DNA of 64,000 nucleotides from contig NBBA01000008.1 of the NCBI GenBank assembly GCA_002794785.1, forward strand, positions 1,860,001-1,924,000. Direction: 5' to 3'. A program made the translations under genes and the position numbers. Each line of letters opens with the position of its first letter. The first letter of the stretch is position 1. Shown here piece by piece: positions 43,201 through 53,539 of the stretch. The DNA comes from Coniferiporia sulphurascens (taxonomy: Eukaryota; Basidiomycota; Agaricomycetes; Hymenochaetales; Hymenochaetaceae). Under the pieces are notes generated by a model. It did no database searches and was not told the origin of the DNA. It was given only the letters and a program-made list of their open reading frames with translations.

Positions 43201-45077
43201 AACCAAAAGGAATATATGCACAATGGTTAGGATTTGACGAAGAAAGCAAAGGTCATAGAACCTACCATAATAGAAAAATATCAGTTGAACGAAATCTACA
43301 ATTTTTAGATTCTCCACCATCTAAAATTGAAGGGGAGAATATAACGGATAAACAAAATCAACAAATAAAAGAATTAACAAATGAAAGACCAATAAGAAAT
43401 ATTAAACCAACAAAACGATCATTAGGTCTAAACTTTGACGAACAAAATACAGTCGCTTATCTTACGGAATTTAATCAATTCAATACGGAATTAATAGGCG
43501 ATCCGAATTCATATCAACAAGCGATCAATAGAATTGACGCAAATCAGTGGATCTCTGCAATGAAAGAAGAAATAAAAACGTTAATCGAAAGATCTACATG
43601 GAAAATCATTGATCCACCAAAAGAAGCAAACATAATAGGAACAAGATTTGTTTACAAAACAAAAAGATTAGCAAACGGAGAAATCGAACGATACAAAGCA
43701 AGATTAGTAGTTCAAGGATTTGCCCAGAAAGAAGGCATAGACTACTATTCAAACGATACATTCGCTCCAGTAGCTCGATTAGCTACAGTAAGAACAATAT
43801 TAAGTTGGAGCGCAACAAACAATTACGAAATTCACCAAATCGATATTAAATCAGCTTATTTGTATGGTGAATTAAATAAAGACGAGAACATATACATAAA
43901 ACCACCACCAGGAAATCTAATTGAAATAAAAACTGGACAAGTTTTAAAATTAAATAAAGCCTTATACGGATTAAAACAAGCAGGCAGACGATGGTATAAA
44001 AAATTATCAGAAATATTAATCGGAATAGGACTAACAAGAGCAGTCCAAGATAACGCAGTATTTTTAAGAAAAGATAAAGGAAAAACAATTCTTATACTTT
44101 TCATACATGTTGACGACATAACGATATGCGGCTTAAATTTAATAATAATAAAAGCCTTTAAAAACGAAATAGAAAAACATGTAAAATTTACAGACGGAAA
44201 CGATATACATTGGTTACTCGGTATTGAAATTGAAAGAAACCGAGACGAAAGAATCATAAAATTAAGACAAAAACATTATATTGATAATATAATAGAAAAA
44301 TACAAATTAAAAGACGCTGCAACGGTACGAACACCAATGACACCTGGTCAAGTGTTAAAATCACTCGAAAATCCAACTAATGAAGAATTAAACTTCATGA
44401 ACCAAATACCATACATGAACATGGTTGGAGCGTTACGATATGCAGCAGATTGTACGAGACCTGACATATCATTTGCAACAGGTCAATTTGCTAGGCATTT
44501 AAATAAACCTAGTATTGAACATTACAATGCAGTAAAACACTGTTTCAAATATTTAAAAGGAACGAACGATTATTGGTTAATACTCGGGGGAAAAGAACCA
44601 ATCGAGTTAATCGGATATACCGACGCTGACGGAATGACACAAGAAGGACATAAAGCCATATCAGGATATACATTTCAAATAGGAAACGCAACGACGTCCT
44701 GGTCAAGTAAAAAACAAGAATTAGTGTCACTATCAGTATGCGAAGCTGAATTACAAGCTTTAACTCATGGAGTAAAAGAAGCAATATGGCTACGAAGACT
44801 GGTTGAAGAGGTACTGCAGACCTTGGATACACCTACGAAAATATTATGTGATAATCAAGCAGCCATAACAATAGTAAATTCAACAGAACAAAAATATACG
44901 CAACGAACAAAACACATTGATATACGAAAAGACTTCTTACGAGATTATATTGAAAATGAAACCATATCAGTTTCATATATTCCAACTGGACAGCAAAAGG
45001 CTGATATTATGACGAAAGCGCTAACGATAGAATTAATCAAACGTTTTACAAGTCTACTCCGCCTAGTAAAAGTTTGA
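40230..45077 (+). CDS. Gag-pol polyprotein of copia element 1, intact
   Basis: 1615 codons from MSDRQKPNTREQTRL without stop. An upstream extension of the frame to 40173 lacks ATG. Order of domains: gag with an acidic Glu/Lys-rich linker (about residues 140-210), Arg-Gly-rich stretch, zinc knuckle CYNCNKLGHFSQDC, protease DTGATIHLTPY, integrase zinc region (HKKLGH ... CTIC) and catalytic D-D-E (HMDIWGP, LQSDNDT, GVAERSH), reverse transcriptase (LVVQGFAQKEGIDY, IDIKSAYLYGEL, LYGLKQAGRRWYKKL, FIHVDDI) and RNase H (GYTDADG, LSVCEAELQAL, CDNQAA, TKHIDIRKDFLRDYI). The RT motif is HVDD rather than YVDD. The integrase-before-RT order makes it Ty1/copia. It ends KVTG-like in the polypurine tract, with the stop overlapping it. 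Confidence 0.95.
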   Translation: MSDRQKPNTREQTRLQKLSELRTIANELKITYTQSSTIEELEEKIQKAKDSKRLVDLILQCNLRQIPINGTEQQIQDRINRYDNSTKDEKSKIRTDYKLELTNHAKDLGISDQGKSSEIRYRISTYLGISDPNEKAQFKIDNPYIKPEEEESNKEEDDKKEDNEEENSEENKNNPSREPSEPSDPDDSDANDTEEDEPSMATKLAELQKFFDGIEKLDGHRNYKLWNYRVRSAIESAGYGNLLTNSPGTGENGISSALYNGIMRTMPDKILAYYLNFNKDIPALLKALDGRYNVQTTITKGFNEAALFDIRGHVSHFDGTLDNLSNKYEELIAQGVKVSESTYISAITRATPEQYQYVLTQSELYIKTINETNPDKDEIELTPQFLLMALRNAFEGWRKNHQRTGAAANHLPKDERNHPYFRGRGRGNSRGVQPRGRGYRGRGGYMRGRGRGGYSPNQQSHVIKCYNCNKLGHFSQDCWAPKTEWTKAAQKKKEDANDKKGKGKETGASAAPTSTGASAAQAKHTAAAAATNVASSSRIELSAVIGQGEIGAFITEVDDNDFDMGEFPIYSYNDFLDKIGNYDSAMEDVDDNNLNVSINVITTEKFANNIYSSMDIIDTGATIHLTPYLNRLRNTYKTDAITITAANKTTFMANIVGDLKLYIPNGHSVSVIILSNVYYNPKMNMTLVSQGLLCQDGYEFIYKTNECTIKYPNGSLCGKIKNTNGLYSIFNNDVQAATKNVTLFELHKKLGHTSYAYIKRLLKEDQVTNQKISNYDETQCTICIEANIKRMQIPKLRISKLAEKFGDHIHMDIWGPASTHAIGGYKYLLTLVDDATRWIKMILLKTKNEGLNAYTTWANMLNTQFNIKIKILQSDNDTVFLSKQFTEYLEKNGTIRKLTVHDTPQQNGVAERSHQTILNNTRVNLLQAKLPPSLWGEAVKYSTYVYNRTPKSAIEFKTPYFKRYNENYNIDDLKEFGQYCIIKQEDVNKLQPKGIYAQWLGFDEESKGHRTYHNRKISVERNLQFLDSPPSKIEGENITDKQNQQIKELTNERPIRNIKPTKRSLGLNFDEQNTVAYLTEFNQFNTELIGDPNSYQQAINRIDANQWISAMKEEIKTLIERSTWKIIDPPKEANIIGTRFVYKTKRLANGEIERYKARLVVQGFAQKEGIDYYSNDTFAPVARLATVRTILSWSATNNYEIHQIDIKSAYLYGELNKDENIYIKPPPGNLIEIKTGQVLKLNKALYGLKQAGRRWYKKLSEILIGIGLTRAVQDNAVFLRKDKGKTILILFIHVDDITICGLNLIIIKAFKNEIEKHVKFTDGNDIHWLLGIEIERNRDERIIKLRQKHYIDNIIEKYKLKDAATVRTPMTPGQVLKSLENPTNEELNFMNQIPYMNMVGALRYAADCTRPDISFATGQFARHLNKPSIEHYNAVKHCFKYLKGTNDYWLILGGKEPIELIGYTDADGMTQEGHKAISGYTFQIGNATTSWSSKKQELVSLSVCEAELQALTHGVKEAIWLRRLVEEVLQTLDTPTKILCDNQAAITIVNSTEQKYTQRTKHIDIRKDFLRDYIENETISVSYIPTGQQKADIMTKALTIELIKRFTSLLRLVKV

Positions 45078-45084
45078 AGGGGAG
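45076..45084 (+). other. Polypurine tract of element 1
   Basis: GAAGGGGAG lies directly before the 3' LTR and overlaps the polyprotein stop codon (TGA at 45075-45077). It fixes the LTR start at TATTAA. Confidence 0.85.
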
Positions 45085-45341
45085 TATTAAATAAATATAA
45101 CGAACGATATAAATAAAGTACGTGGTCATATGAACAACCACCTTACTAAGTGAACGATAACGCAACGATAACGCCATACGATATAGGAGCTAGATAGTTA
45201 TAGTAATACTAGCCCACGGAACGTGTATATAAGGGGAGCTGGTCTCGCCCTAATAAATCATCGGTTTACGCTGATAACCCACCTTGCCTGAACTTCACCA
45301 CTGCACCTCATCGTCTACCACAACGTGCGTAGATTTTAAGA
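45085..45341 (+). repeat. 3' LTR of element 1
   Basis: 257 bases, no difference from the 5' LTR found by eye. Confidence 0.93.
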
Positions 45342-46341
45342 CCGTTTAAGGGGAATAGTTATGGCGAATGCGAACGCAGGACGTTGACGCAGGACGTGGG
45401 GTTTTCGGACGAGTTGGGTTGGTGCTTTTATTCTAAGCAGTTTGTCTCGAGGCTGTTGGAGAAGATTGCGATCTTGCGTCTGACGTTGGAGGATGCGATC
45501 GATACGGAGTATCTGGAGGGGATGTAAGCTCTTTTCATTTTCTGATGGTCAAGCGATTTACTGACCCCGCTGTGCCTCCCGCAGAGAGTGGGATAGAGTT
45601 GAGAAGGGCGACTACGATCTTCCAGGCAAGTTTACCATTTTTAATACTGTTCATAATTTGACTTTATCATCGTCTCTAGTGGAGTGGCTGCCGGCGCCAG
45701 GTGTAGCGAATACGGGCAAGACGCTTGACAAGGAGAAAGTCTTGGTCGACAAAAACAGGTCTTTCTTGCCATGGTCTATGGACGCCGATGAAAGAGCATA
45801 CATAACGCCTCTGCATCCATCGATCGGGAAGCGCGAGCAGCAAGAAGGCGGACCTGCTCGTTCCTCCCTGGAGCGCCTCGACAGGGACGTGCGCGGGCTG
45901 TTCGAGATTCCGGATGACGAAATTCAGATTCCCATCCAACTGGGTGTGTGGGGTTTTGGCAATGCAACACCCGACTATCCTGCGTGGACACCGAGTTTGG
46001 TCGAGTCGTCGCCCCCCGAGTCGATGTTCGCTAGCGACGATGGGCAGGCCGTACAAACTGCAGGAGATTTCGTCCCTCAGCTTGCTCCCGGCCCGCACAG
46101 AGGGATCCTAGTGCACCCCACCGAGGAGCAGGCGCGTCTCTGTGAACGGTTCCTCACTGAAGCTGGAGGCGTTTGGGAGCGTAGCTCGAGCGGGTTAGGA
46201 CCAGCTGACATTCCAGGACTAGCCCCGATCGTGTCTACTCGTCCTCTGCTGCAAAGGCCGCCGAGCAATCCCTGGTTCTCGATGATACAAGAGAGAGAAT
46301 TCAAGGCATCACAACTGCTGATTCGTATGAGGATGTGACTT

Positions 46342-46598
46342 TCTTAAAATCTACGCACATTGTGGTAGACGATGAGGTGCAGTGGTAGTAGTTAAGAGGG
46401 AACGGGGTTATCAGTGTAAACCAATGTATTTCATAGTAGAGACCAGCTCTCCTTATATACATCTACCGTGAGCTACATATACTATAACTATCATAGCTCC
46501 TATCATATGGCGTTATTATTGCGTTATCATTCACTTAGTAAGATAGTTGTTCATATGACTACCTTTATATTTAGTATGTTCGTTATATTTATTTAATA
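46342..46598 (-). repeat. Solo copia LTR in the 3' end of kinase B
   Basis: 257-base minus-oriented LTR flanked by GACTT (46337-46341 and 46599-46603). Removing it restores the end of the tail exon: codons for VSDFKRAV and MLRMQVEED follow, as in kinase A, apart from the TGA at 46336. It is somewhat CpG-depleted, so it is older than elements 1 and 2. Confidence 0.92.
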
Positions 46599-46603
46599 GA
46601 CTT

Positions 46604-46954
46604 TGCGTCTCAGACTTCAAGAGGGCGGTGAAGTGGATGTTGAGGATGCAGGTGGAGGAGGACTAGGGGATGGGGGGAGCGGGGGGAGTGGGACGGGGGC
46701 GTGATGTGTGGGATGTGACGTGGTGTGATGGGGCGCGAGGCGGCTGTGACGTGGCGGGCGGCGGGATGTGACAGTCGATCGAAGCTGAGTAACACTTCAC
46801 TTCCCTTTTATTGCTTGTCGAGATCCCGGACCGGTTGGCTGGCAGTAGGGGAAGAGGCACCTTCTCTTTCTGTCAGCCTGATTGGCCGGGATTTCGTACC
46901 AGGTATCCAACCCGTGCAATAAAATACTTCGCTGAGTTACTTTTCCTTCGCAGA
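46604..46954 (+). repeat. End of kinase B tail exon and 3' flank, left part
   Basis: Begins with codons for the last kinase tail residues, then GC-rich sequence and CACTTCCCTTTTATTGCTTGTCGAGATC, matching the reverse complement of 29900-30120 downstream of kinase A. Interrupted at 46954 by element 2. Confidence 0.75.
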
Positions 46955-47211
46955 TCTTAAAATCTATGCACGTTGTGGTAGACGATGAGGTGCAGTGGTG
47001 AGACTCAGGCAAGGTGGGTTATCAGCGTAAACCGATGTATTTCTAGGGCGAGACCAGCTCCCCTTATATACACGTTCCGTGGGCTAGTACTACTATAACT
47101 AACTAGCTCCTGTATCGTATGGCGTTATCATTGCGTTATCGTTCACTTAGTAAGGTGGTTGTTCATATGACCACGTACTCTATTTATGTCATTCGTTATA
47201 TTTATTTAATA
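46955..47211 (-). repeat. 3' LTR of element 2
   Basis: Minus-oriented, TCTTAAAATC to ATTTAATA on the plus strand, next to the polypurine tract complement CTCCCCTTC at 47212-47220. Confidence 0.93.
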
Positions 47212-47218
47212 CTCCCCT

Positions 47219-50200
47219 TCAAACTTTTACTAGGCGGAGTAGACTTGTAAAACGTTTGATTAATTCTATCGTTAGCGCTTTCGTCATAATATCAGCTTTT
47301 TGCTGTCCAGTTGGAATATATGAAACTGATATGGTTTCATTTTCAATATAATCTCGTAAGAAATCTTTTCTTATGTCAATATGTTTCGTTCTTTGCGTAT
47401 ATTTTTGTTCTGTTGAGTTTACTATCGTTATGGCTGCTTGATTGTCACATAATATTTTCGTAGGTGTATCCAAGGTCTGCAGTACCTCTTCAACCAGTCT
47501 TCTTAGCCATATTGCTTCTTTTACTCCATGAGTTAAAGCTTGTAATTCAGCTTCGCATACTGATAGTGACACTAATTCTTGTTTTTTACTTGACCAGGAC
47601 GTCGTTGCGTTTCCTATTTGAAATGTATATCCTGATATGGCTTTATGTCCTTCTTGTGTCATTCCGTCAGCGTCGGTATATCCGATTAACTCGATTGGTT
47701 CTTTTCCTCCGAGTATTAACCAATAATCGTTCGTTCCTTTTAAATATTTGAAGCAGTGTTTTACTGCATTGTAATGTTCAATACTAGGTTTATTTAAATG
47801 CCTAGCAAATTGACCTGTTGCGAATGATATATCAGGTCTCGTACAATCTGCTGCATATTGTAACGCTCCGACCATGTTCATATATGGTATTTGATTCATG
47901 AAGTTTAATTCTTCATTTGTTGGATTTTCGAGTGATTTTAACACTTGACCTGGTGTCATTGGTGTTCGTACCGTTGCAGCGCCTTTTAATTTGTATTTTT
48001 CTATTATATTATCAATATAATGTTTTTGTCTTAATTTTATGATTCTTTCATCTCGGTTTCTTTCAATTTCAATACCGAGTAACCAATGTATATCGTTTCC
48101 GTCAGTAAATTTTACATGTTTTTCTATTTCGTTTTTAAAGGCTTTTATTATTTTTAAATTTAAGCCGCATATTGTTATATCATCAACATGTATGAAAAGT
48201 ATAAGAATTGTTTTTCCTTTATCTTTTCTTAAGAATACTGCATTATCTTGAACTGCTCTTGTTAGTCCAATTCCGATTAATATTTCAGATAATTTTTTAT
48301 ACCATCGTCTGCCTGCTTGTTTTAATCCGTATAAGGCTTTGTTTAATTTTAAAACTTGTCCAGGTTTTATTTCAATTAGATTTCCTGGTGGTGGTTTTAC
48401 GTATATGTTTTCGTCTTTATTTAATTCACCATATAAGTAAGCTGATTTAATATCTATTTGGTGAATTTCGTAATTGTTTGTTGCGCTCCAACTTAATATT
48501 GTTCTTACTGTAGCTAGTCGTGCTACTGGAGCGAATGTATCATTTGAGTAGTAGTCTATGCCTTCTTTCTGGGCAAATCCTTGAACTACTAATCTTGCTT
48601 TGTATCGTTCGATTACTCCGTTCGCCAATTTTTTTGTTTTGTAAACAAATCTTGTTCCAATTATGTTTGCTTCTTTTGGTGGATCAATGATTTTCCATGT
48701 AGATCTTTCGATTAACGTTTTTATTTCTTCTTTCATTGCTTTGATCCATTGATTTGCGTCAATTCTATTGATCGCTTGTTGATATGAATTCGGATCGCCT
48801 ATTAATTCCGTATTGAATTGATTGAATTCGGTAAGATAATTGACTGTATTTTGTTCATCAAAATTTAGACCTAATGATCATTTTGTTGGTTTAATATTTC
48901 TTATTGGTCTTACGTTTGTTAATTCTTTTATTTGCTCGTTTTGTTTTTCTGTTATATTCTCCCCTTCAATTTTAGATGGTGGAGAATCTAAAAATTGTAA
49001 ATTTCGTTCGATTGTAATTTTTTTGTTGTGGTAGGTTCTATGACCTTTACTTTCTTCGTCGAATCCTAGCCATTGTGCATATATTCCTTTTGGTTGTAAT
49101 TTATTTACGTCTTCTTGTTTTATTATGCAATATTGGCCAAATTCTTTTAAATCGTCTATATTGTAATTTTCGTTATATCGTTTAAAATATGGTGTTTTAA
49201 ATTCAATAGCGCTCTTTGGCGTTCTATTGTAAACGTAAGTACTGTATTTTACAGCTTCTCCCCATAAACTGGGTGGTAATTTTGCTTGTAGCAGATTTAC
49301 TCGTGTATTGTTTAAAATCGTTTGATGTGATCGTTCTGCTACTCCATTTTGTTGTGGCGTATCGTGAACAGTCAGCTTTCGTATCGTTCCATGTTTTTCT
49401 AAATATTCAGTGAATTGTTTACTTAAAAACACTGTATCGTTATCGCTTTGTAATATTTTTATTTTTATATTAAATTGAGTATTGAGCATAGTAGCCCAAG
49501 TCGTATAAGCATTTAAACCTTTGTCTTTTGTTTTTAATAAAATCATTTTTATCCATCTTGTAGCGTCATCTACAAGTGTTAGGAGATATTTATATCCTCC
49601 TATAGCATGTGTGGATGCTGGACCCCATATGTCCATATGTATGTGATCGCCGAATTTTTCGGCTAATTTTGAAATACGTAATTTTGGAATTTGCATTCTT
49701 TTAATATTTGCTTCTATGCATATTGTGCATTGAGTTTCGTCGTAATTTGATATTTTTTGATTTGTAATTTGATCTTCTTTTAATAATCGTTTTATGTAAG
49801 CATAACTTATATGCCCGAGTTTTTTGTGAAGTTCAAATAATGTTACATTTTTTGTAGCCGCTTGTACATCATTGTTAAATATACTATACAATCCATTTGT
49901 GTTTTTAATTTTTCCACATAAAGATCCATTAGGATACTTTATTGTACATTCATTTGTTTTATAAATAAATTCGTAGCCGTCTTGACATAGAAGTCCTTGA
50001 GAGACTAATGTCATATTCATTTTAGGATTGTAGTATACGTTTGATAGTATTATGACACTTACCGAGTGTCCGTTGGGAATGTAAAGCTTAAGATCCCCTA
50101 CTATGTTTGCCATAAATGTTGTTTTATTTGCGGCCGTTATCGTGATTGTATCGGTTTTATATGTGTTTCGTAATCGATTTAAGTATGGTGTTAAATGTAT

Positions 50201-52069
50201 TGTTGCACCAGTATCAATTATATCCATTGAGGAATAAATATTGTTAGCAAATTTTTCTGTTGTTATAACGTTAATGCTTACGTTTAAATTGTTATCATCC
50301 ACGTCTTCCATGGCGCTGTCGTAGTTTCCTATTTTGTCAAGGAAGTCGTTATACGAATATATTGGGAATTCTCCCATGTCGAAATCGTTGTCGTCGACTT
50401 CAGTTATGAAGGCGCCAATTTCGCCTTGGCCGATTACGGCGCTTAATTCGATTCGAGAGCTCGATGCGATATTTGTTGCTGCTGCTGATGCTGCGGTATG
50501 TTTAGCCTGGGCCGCACTTGCCCCAGTCGTTGTCGGTGCCGCTGACGCACCCGTTTCCTTCCCTTTTCCTTTGTCGTCATTCGCGTCCTCTTTTTTCTTC
50601 TGAGCTGCCTTCGTCCATTCCGTTTTTGGCGCCCAGCAATCTCGACTAAAGTGCCCTAGTTTGTTACAATTGTAGCACTTAATAACGTGTGATTGTTGGT
50701 TAGGGGAATATCCCCCTCGTCCTCGTCCTCGCATATATCCTCCACGGCCCCTATAGCCGCGACCTCGTGGTTGTACACCGCGGCTGTTACCGCGTCCGCG
50801 GCCCCTAAAATAGGGGTGGTTCCGCTCGTCCTTGGGCAGGTGGTTAGCCGCCGCTCCTGTCCTCTGATGATTCTTACGCCACCCCTCAAAGGCGTTTCTC
50901 AGTGCCATTAATAAAAATTGAGGGGTTAGTTCAATTTCATCTTTGTCTGGATTTGTTTCGTTGATTGTTTTAATATATAACTCACTCTGTGTGAGTACGT
51001 ATTGATATTGTTCGGGCGTTGCCCTCGTAATGGCCGATATATATGTTGACTCTGAAACTTTTACCCCTTGGGCTATTAGTTCCTCGTATTTATTGCTGAG
51101 GTTATCGAGCGTTCCATCGAAATGGCTGACATGACCTCTGATATCAAAAAGGGCAGCCTCGTTAAAGCCCTTTGTAATTGTTGTCTGGACGTTATATCGT
51201 CCGTCAAGCGCTTTGAGTAGCGCTGGAATATCTTTAGAGAAATTAAGATAATAAGCCAATATTTTGTCGGGCATAGTGCGCATAATGCCGTTATATAAAG
51301 CGCTTGATATACCAGCCTCTCCAGTTCCTGGGGAGTTAGTGAGCAGGTTACCGTAACCTGCACTCTCGATTGCACTTCGGACTCTGTAGTTCCAGAGTTT
51401 GTAGTTTCTGTGCCCGTCGAGTTTCTCAATTCCGTCGAAGAATTTCTGGAGTTCCGCGAGTTTAGTTGCCATACTCGGTTCATCTTCCTCAGTATCGTTA
51501 GCGTCTGAATCGTCAGGATCAGATGGCTCTGATGGCTCACGTGATGGGTTATTTTTGGATTCTTCGGAGTTTTCTTCTTCGTTATCTTCTTTTTTATCGT
51601 CGTCTTCTTTTTTATCGCTTTCTTCTTCTGGCTTAATATAAGGATTATCAATTTTAAATTGAGCTTTTTCATTTGGATCTGATATGCCCAAATACGTACT
51701 TATTCGATATCTGATTTCGGATGATTTTCCTTGATCTGATATTCCTAGATCTTTAGCGTGATTTGTTAGTTCCAGTTTATAATCAGTTTTTATTTTTTAT
51801 TTTTCATCTTTGGTAGAATTATCATACCTGTTTATTCGGTCTTGTATTTGTTGTTCCGTTCCGTTAATAGGTATTTGTCTTAGGTTACATTGAAGTATTA
51901 AGTCAACTAACCTTTTGCTATCTTTAGCTTTTTGAATTTTTTCTTCGAGTTCTTCGATCGTTGATGACTGTGTATACGTTATTTTTAGTTCGTTAGCTAT
52001 TATTCGTAATCCTGATAATTTTTGCAAACGTGTTTGCTCACAAGTGTTTGGTTTCTGTCCGTCAGACAT
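47219..52069 (-). pseudogene. Gag-pol polyprotein of element 2, two stops
   Basis: Same protein as element 1 from MSDGQKPNTCEQT (start at 52069). Three open pieces: 51797-52069, 48878-51691 and 47219-48736. The first is ended by a TAA where element 1 has TCA (DEK then stop), the second by TGA where element 1 has CGA (TK then stop, before SLGLNF). The pieces are otherwise collinear and carry all domains: zinc knuckle CYNCNKLGHFSRDC, protease DTGATIHL, integrase, RT (HVDDI) and RNase H. Only a few mutations separate it from function, so loss is recent. Confidence 0.92.
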
Positions 52070-52150
52070 AATTTCGTTATATGAGGATGTATAAGTTTAT
52101 TAATCGTTTCGTTAGTTTTTTTTTTTTTTATAGAGTCAAGGCTCATAACC

Positions 52151-52407
52151 TCTTAAAATCTACGCACGTTGTGGTAGACGATGAGGTGCAGTGGTGAGAC
52201 TCAGGCAAGGTGGGTTATCAGCGTAAACCGATGTATTTCTAGGGCGAGACCAGCTCCCCTTATATACACGTTCCGTGGGCTAGTACTACTATAACTAACT
52301 AGCTCCTGTATCGTATGGCGTTATCATTGCGTTATCGTTCACTTAGTAAGGTGGTTGTTCATATGACCACGTACTCTATTTATGTCGTTCGTTATATTTA
52401 TTTAATA
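52151..52407 (-). repeat. 5' LTR of element 2
   Basis: Minus-oriented; its internal side is followed by GGCTCATAACC (52140-52150), the complement of the primer-binding site. Confidence 0.93.
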
Positions 52408-53050
52408 GCAGATGTTCGTGACACGGACATCTTGGCTGCCAAAGATTGGGACGATCGAGGTTCCTTAAGCAGCGATTTATTTTTCTTTATTCGCCCGGCG
52501 CGAGCTCACACTCTTTATTTCCAGACCTCGTTCCAGCTGGTCTGGACTCTGGAGGATCCTGTCGTTGTTGTCGAGATGGGTTTTTTTTTTTACCGCTTGC
52601 GGTTTTTTTTTCCATTGCGCCGCTCCCCTCGGGAGGTGTGAGGGGAGCGGGGGAGGGATGTCCCGTGTCACAGGCCAATCGTGCGCCTCCCTGCCCAGGA
52701 TGTCCTACGCTCTTCAGCAGTCAGGCAGTGGAACGGGTGACCGAAGAGGGTGTTCTGGCGCTGGCCACGCTGGTTCTGCTTCGATTCGATCACTCTGTTC
52801 ATTGCTGAGCTGTCGGGAGTGTGGCCTTCTGGTAGGGGGTGCTCGAGTGGCATGGGATATCCCTCCTGCGGGTTGCGCCGCAGGTAAGTTTCTCGATCGC
52901 TGGTTTGATATGAGACTATTACTGACTTGTCGCATTCTGCCTCACATTATAGTATGCGGCGGAGGGAGGGGGGGAGCGGGAGAGGTGGTCTGCAATAATG
53001 AAAGCTTTGTGCATAGTTTGGGCAGTCAGTAGGGATCCCTTTGTGGGACT
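52408..53050 (+). repeat. 3' flank of kinase B, right part
   Basis: Continues 46604-46954 after element 2 is removed, matching the reverse complement of 29270-29870. Conserved runs include CGGACATCTTGG, CATTGCGCCGCTCCCCTCGGGAGGTGTG and TCCCTCCTGCGGGTTGCGCCGCA. Confidence 0.8.
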
Positions 53051-53539
53051 ACTAATTCTCTTCGGGGATATGGGATGTCCCTGAGGGGATGTGTTGTAAC
53101 CAAGGTCACACTGGAGGGATTAAAAGTTCATTAGAAAGTCCAGTAGAGGTTAACAAAGTCACTTGTCACATTATTACACAATCCATTTGTCATTATTCGA
53201 AGACTCGGACTCCTCTCCCTCTCGCTTACTCTTTCCCCTCCGATGCCCCCCCCCCGGATGTCCCATCCGATGTTCCATCCCCAGGGAAAAGGGAAAGAAA
53301 GTCTCCCCTCGGGGATTCCGCACTGCCTCTCAGGACCGCACAGGACGGAGGCATGCGACACGTGCCAGTCACTCTGACAGTAGACTAACTCGGAGAGATG
53401 AAGCGTACAAACTCATTCGAATGCAATGGCGGAAAAACTCTACATTGCATTTCCGTTGATTATCAATACGGCAGCCGCATGGATTGGTGTGGGCAAAACT
53501 TCCAATGCACTTACTGCGAGCCCGACTCGGAGTTTGTTG
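53051..53539. promoter_or_regulatory. Upstream region of kinase C
   Basis: Contains a C10 run at about 53247-53256, CACGTGCCAGTCACTCT as in kinase B's upstream region, and GCATTTCCGTTGATTATC, which is present in reverse complement near 60486-60503 upstream of kinase D. No ORF is supported. Confidence 0.45.

Larger units (their letters stand above)
39905..45341 (+). mobile_element. Ty1/copia element 1 (intact, very young)
   Basis: Complete 5437-base element with 257-base LTRs that appear identical, an uninterrupted polyprotein, primer-binding site, polypurine tract and perfect 5-bp target duplication CCGTT (39900-39904 and 45342-45346). Kinase A gives the uninterrupted reading of the target site (AGTCCGTTCAAGG), so the insertion is proven within the window. 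Everything seen fits a recently transposed, possibly active copy. Confidence 0.95.
39110..46338 (+). pseudogene. Kinase copy B: altered catalytic residues, split by copia element 1
   Basis: Paralogue of kinase A. Host exons: 39110-39481, 39537-39904 continuing at 45347-45523, then 45585-45625 and 45680-46338. Element 1 (39905-45341) sits in the second exon with a CCGTT duplication. Outside the insertion the frame is open, but key residues differ: HRDVKPEN is HRNVKPEN, DFG is DFS (LSDFSIAVDF), and the glycine loop is AGHNSTCDVYLARR. The intron that follows FVSK in A is precisely absent (FVSRLLEK is continuous). The donor at 45626 is GC (CCAGGCAAGT). A TGA at 46336 shortens the tail, and a solo LTR lies 3 bases after it. 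Already a pseudokinase before the insertion, by sequence; now disrupted. Confidence 0.85.
46955..52407 (-). mobile_element. Ty1/copia element 2 (young, two nonsense codons)
   Basis: 5453-base minus-strand copy with 257-base LTRs at 46955-47211 and 52151-52407 and target duplication GCAGA (46950-46954, 52408-52412). The two LTRs differ at only two positions seen, both CpG transitions (CTATGCACG/CTACGCACG and GTCATTCG/GTCGTTCG). The duplicated flank of kinase A preserves the empty site (GTTTGCAGATGTTCGTG). The polyprotein is nearly complete. Confidence 0.94.
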
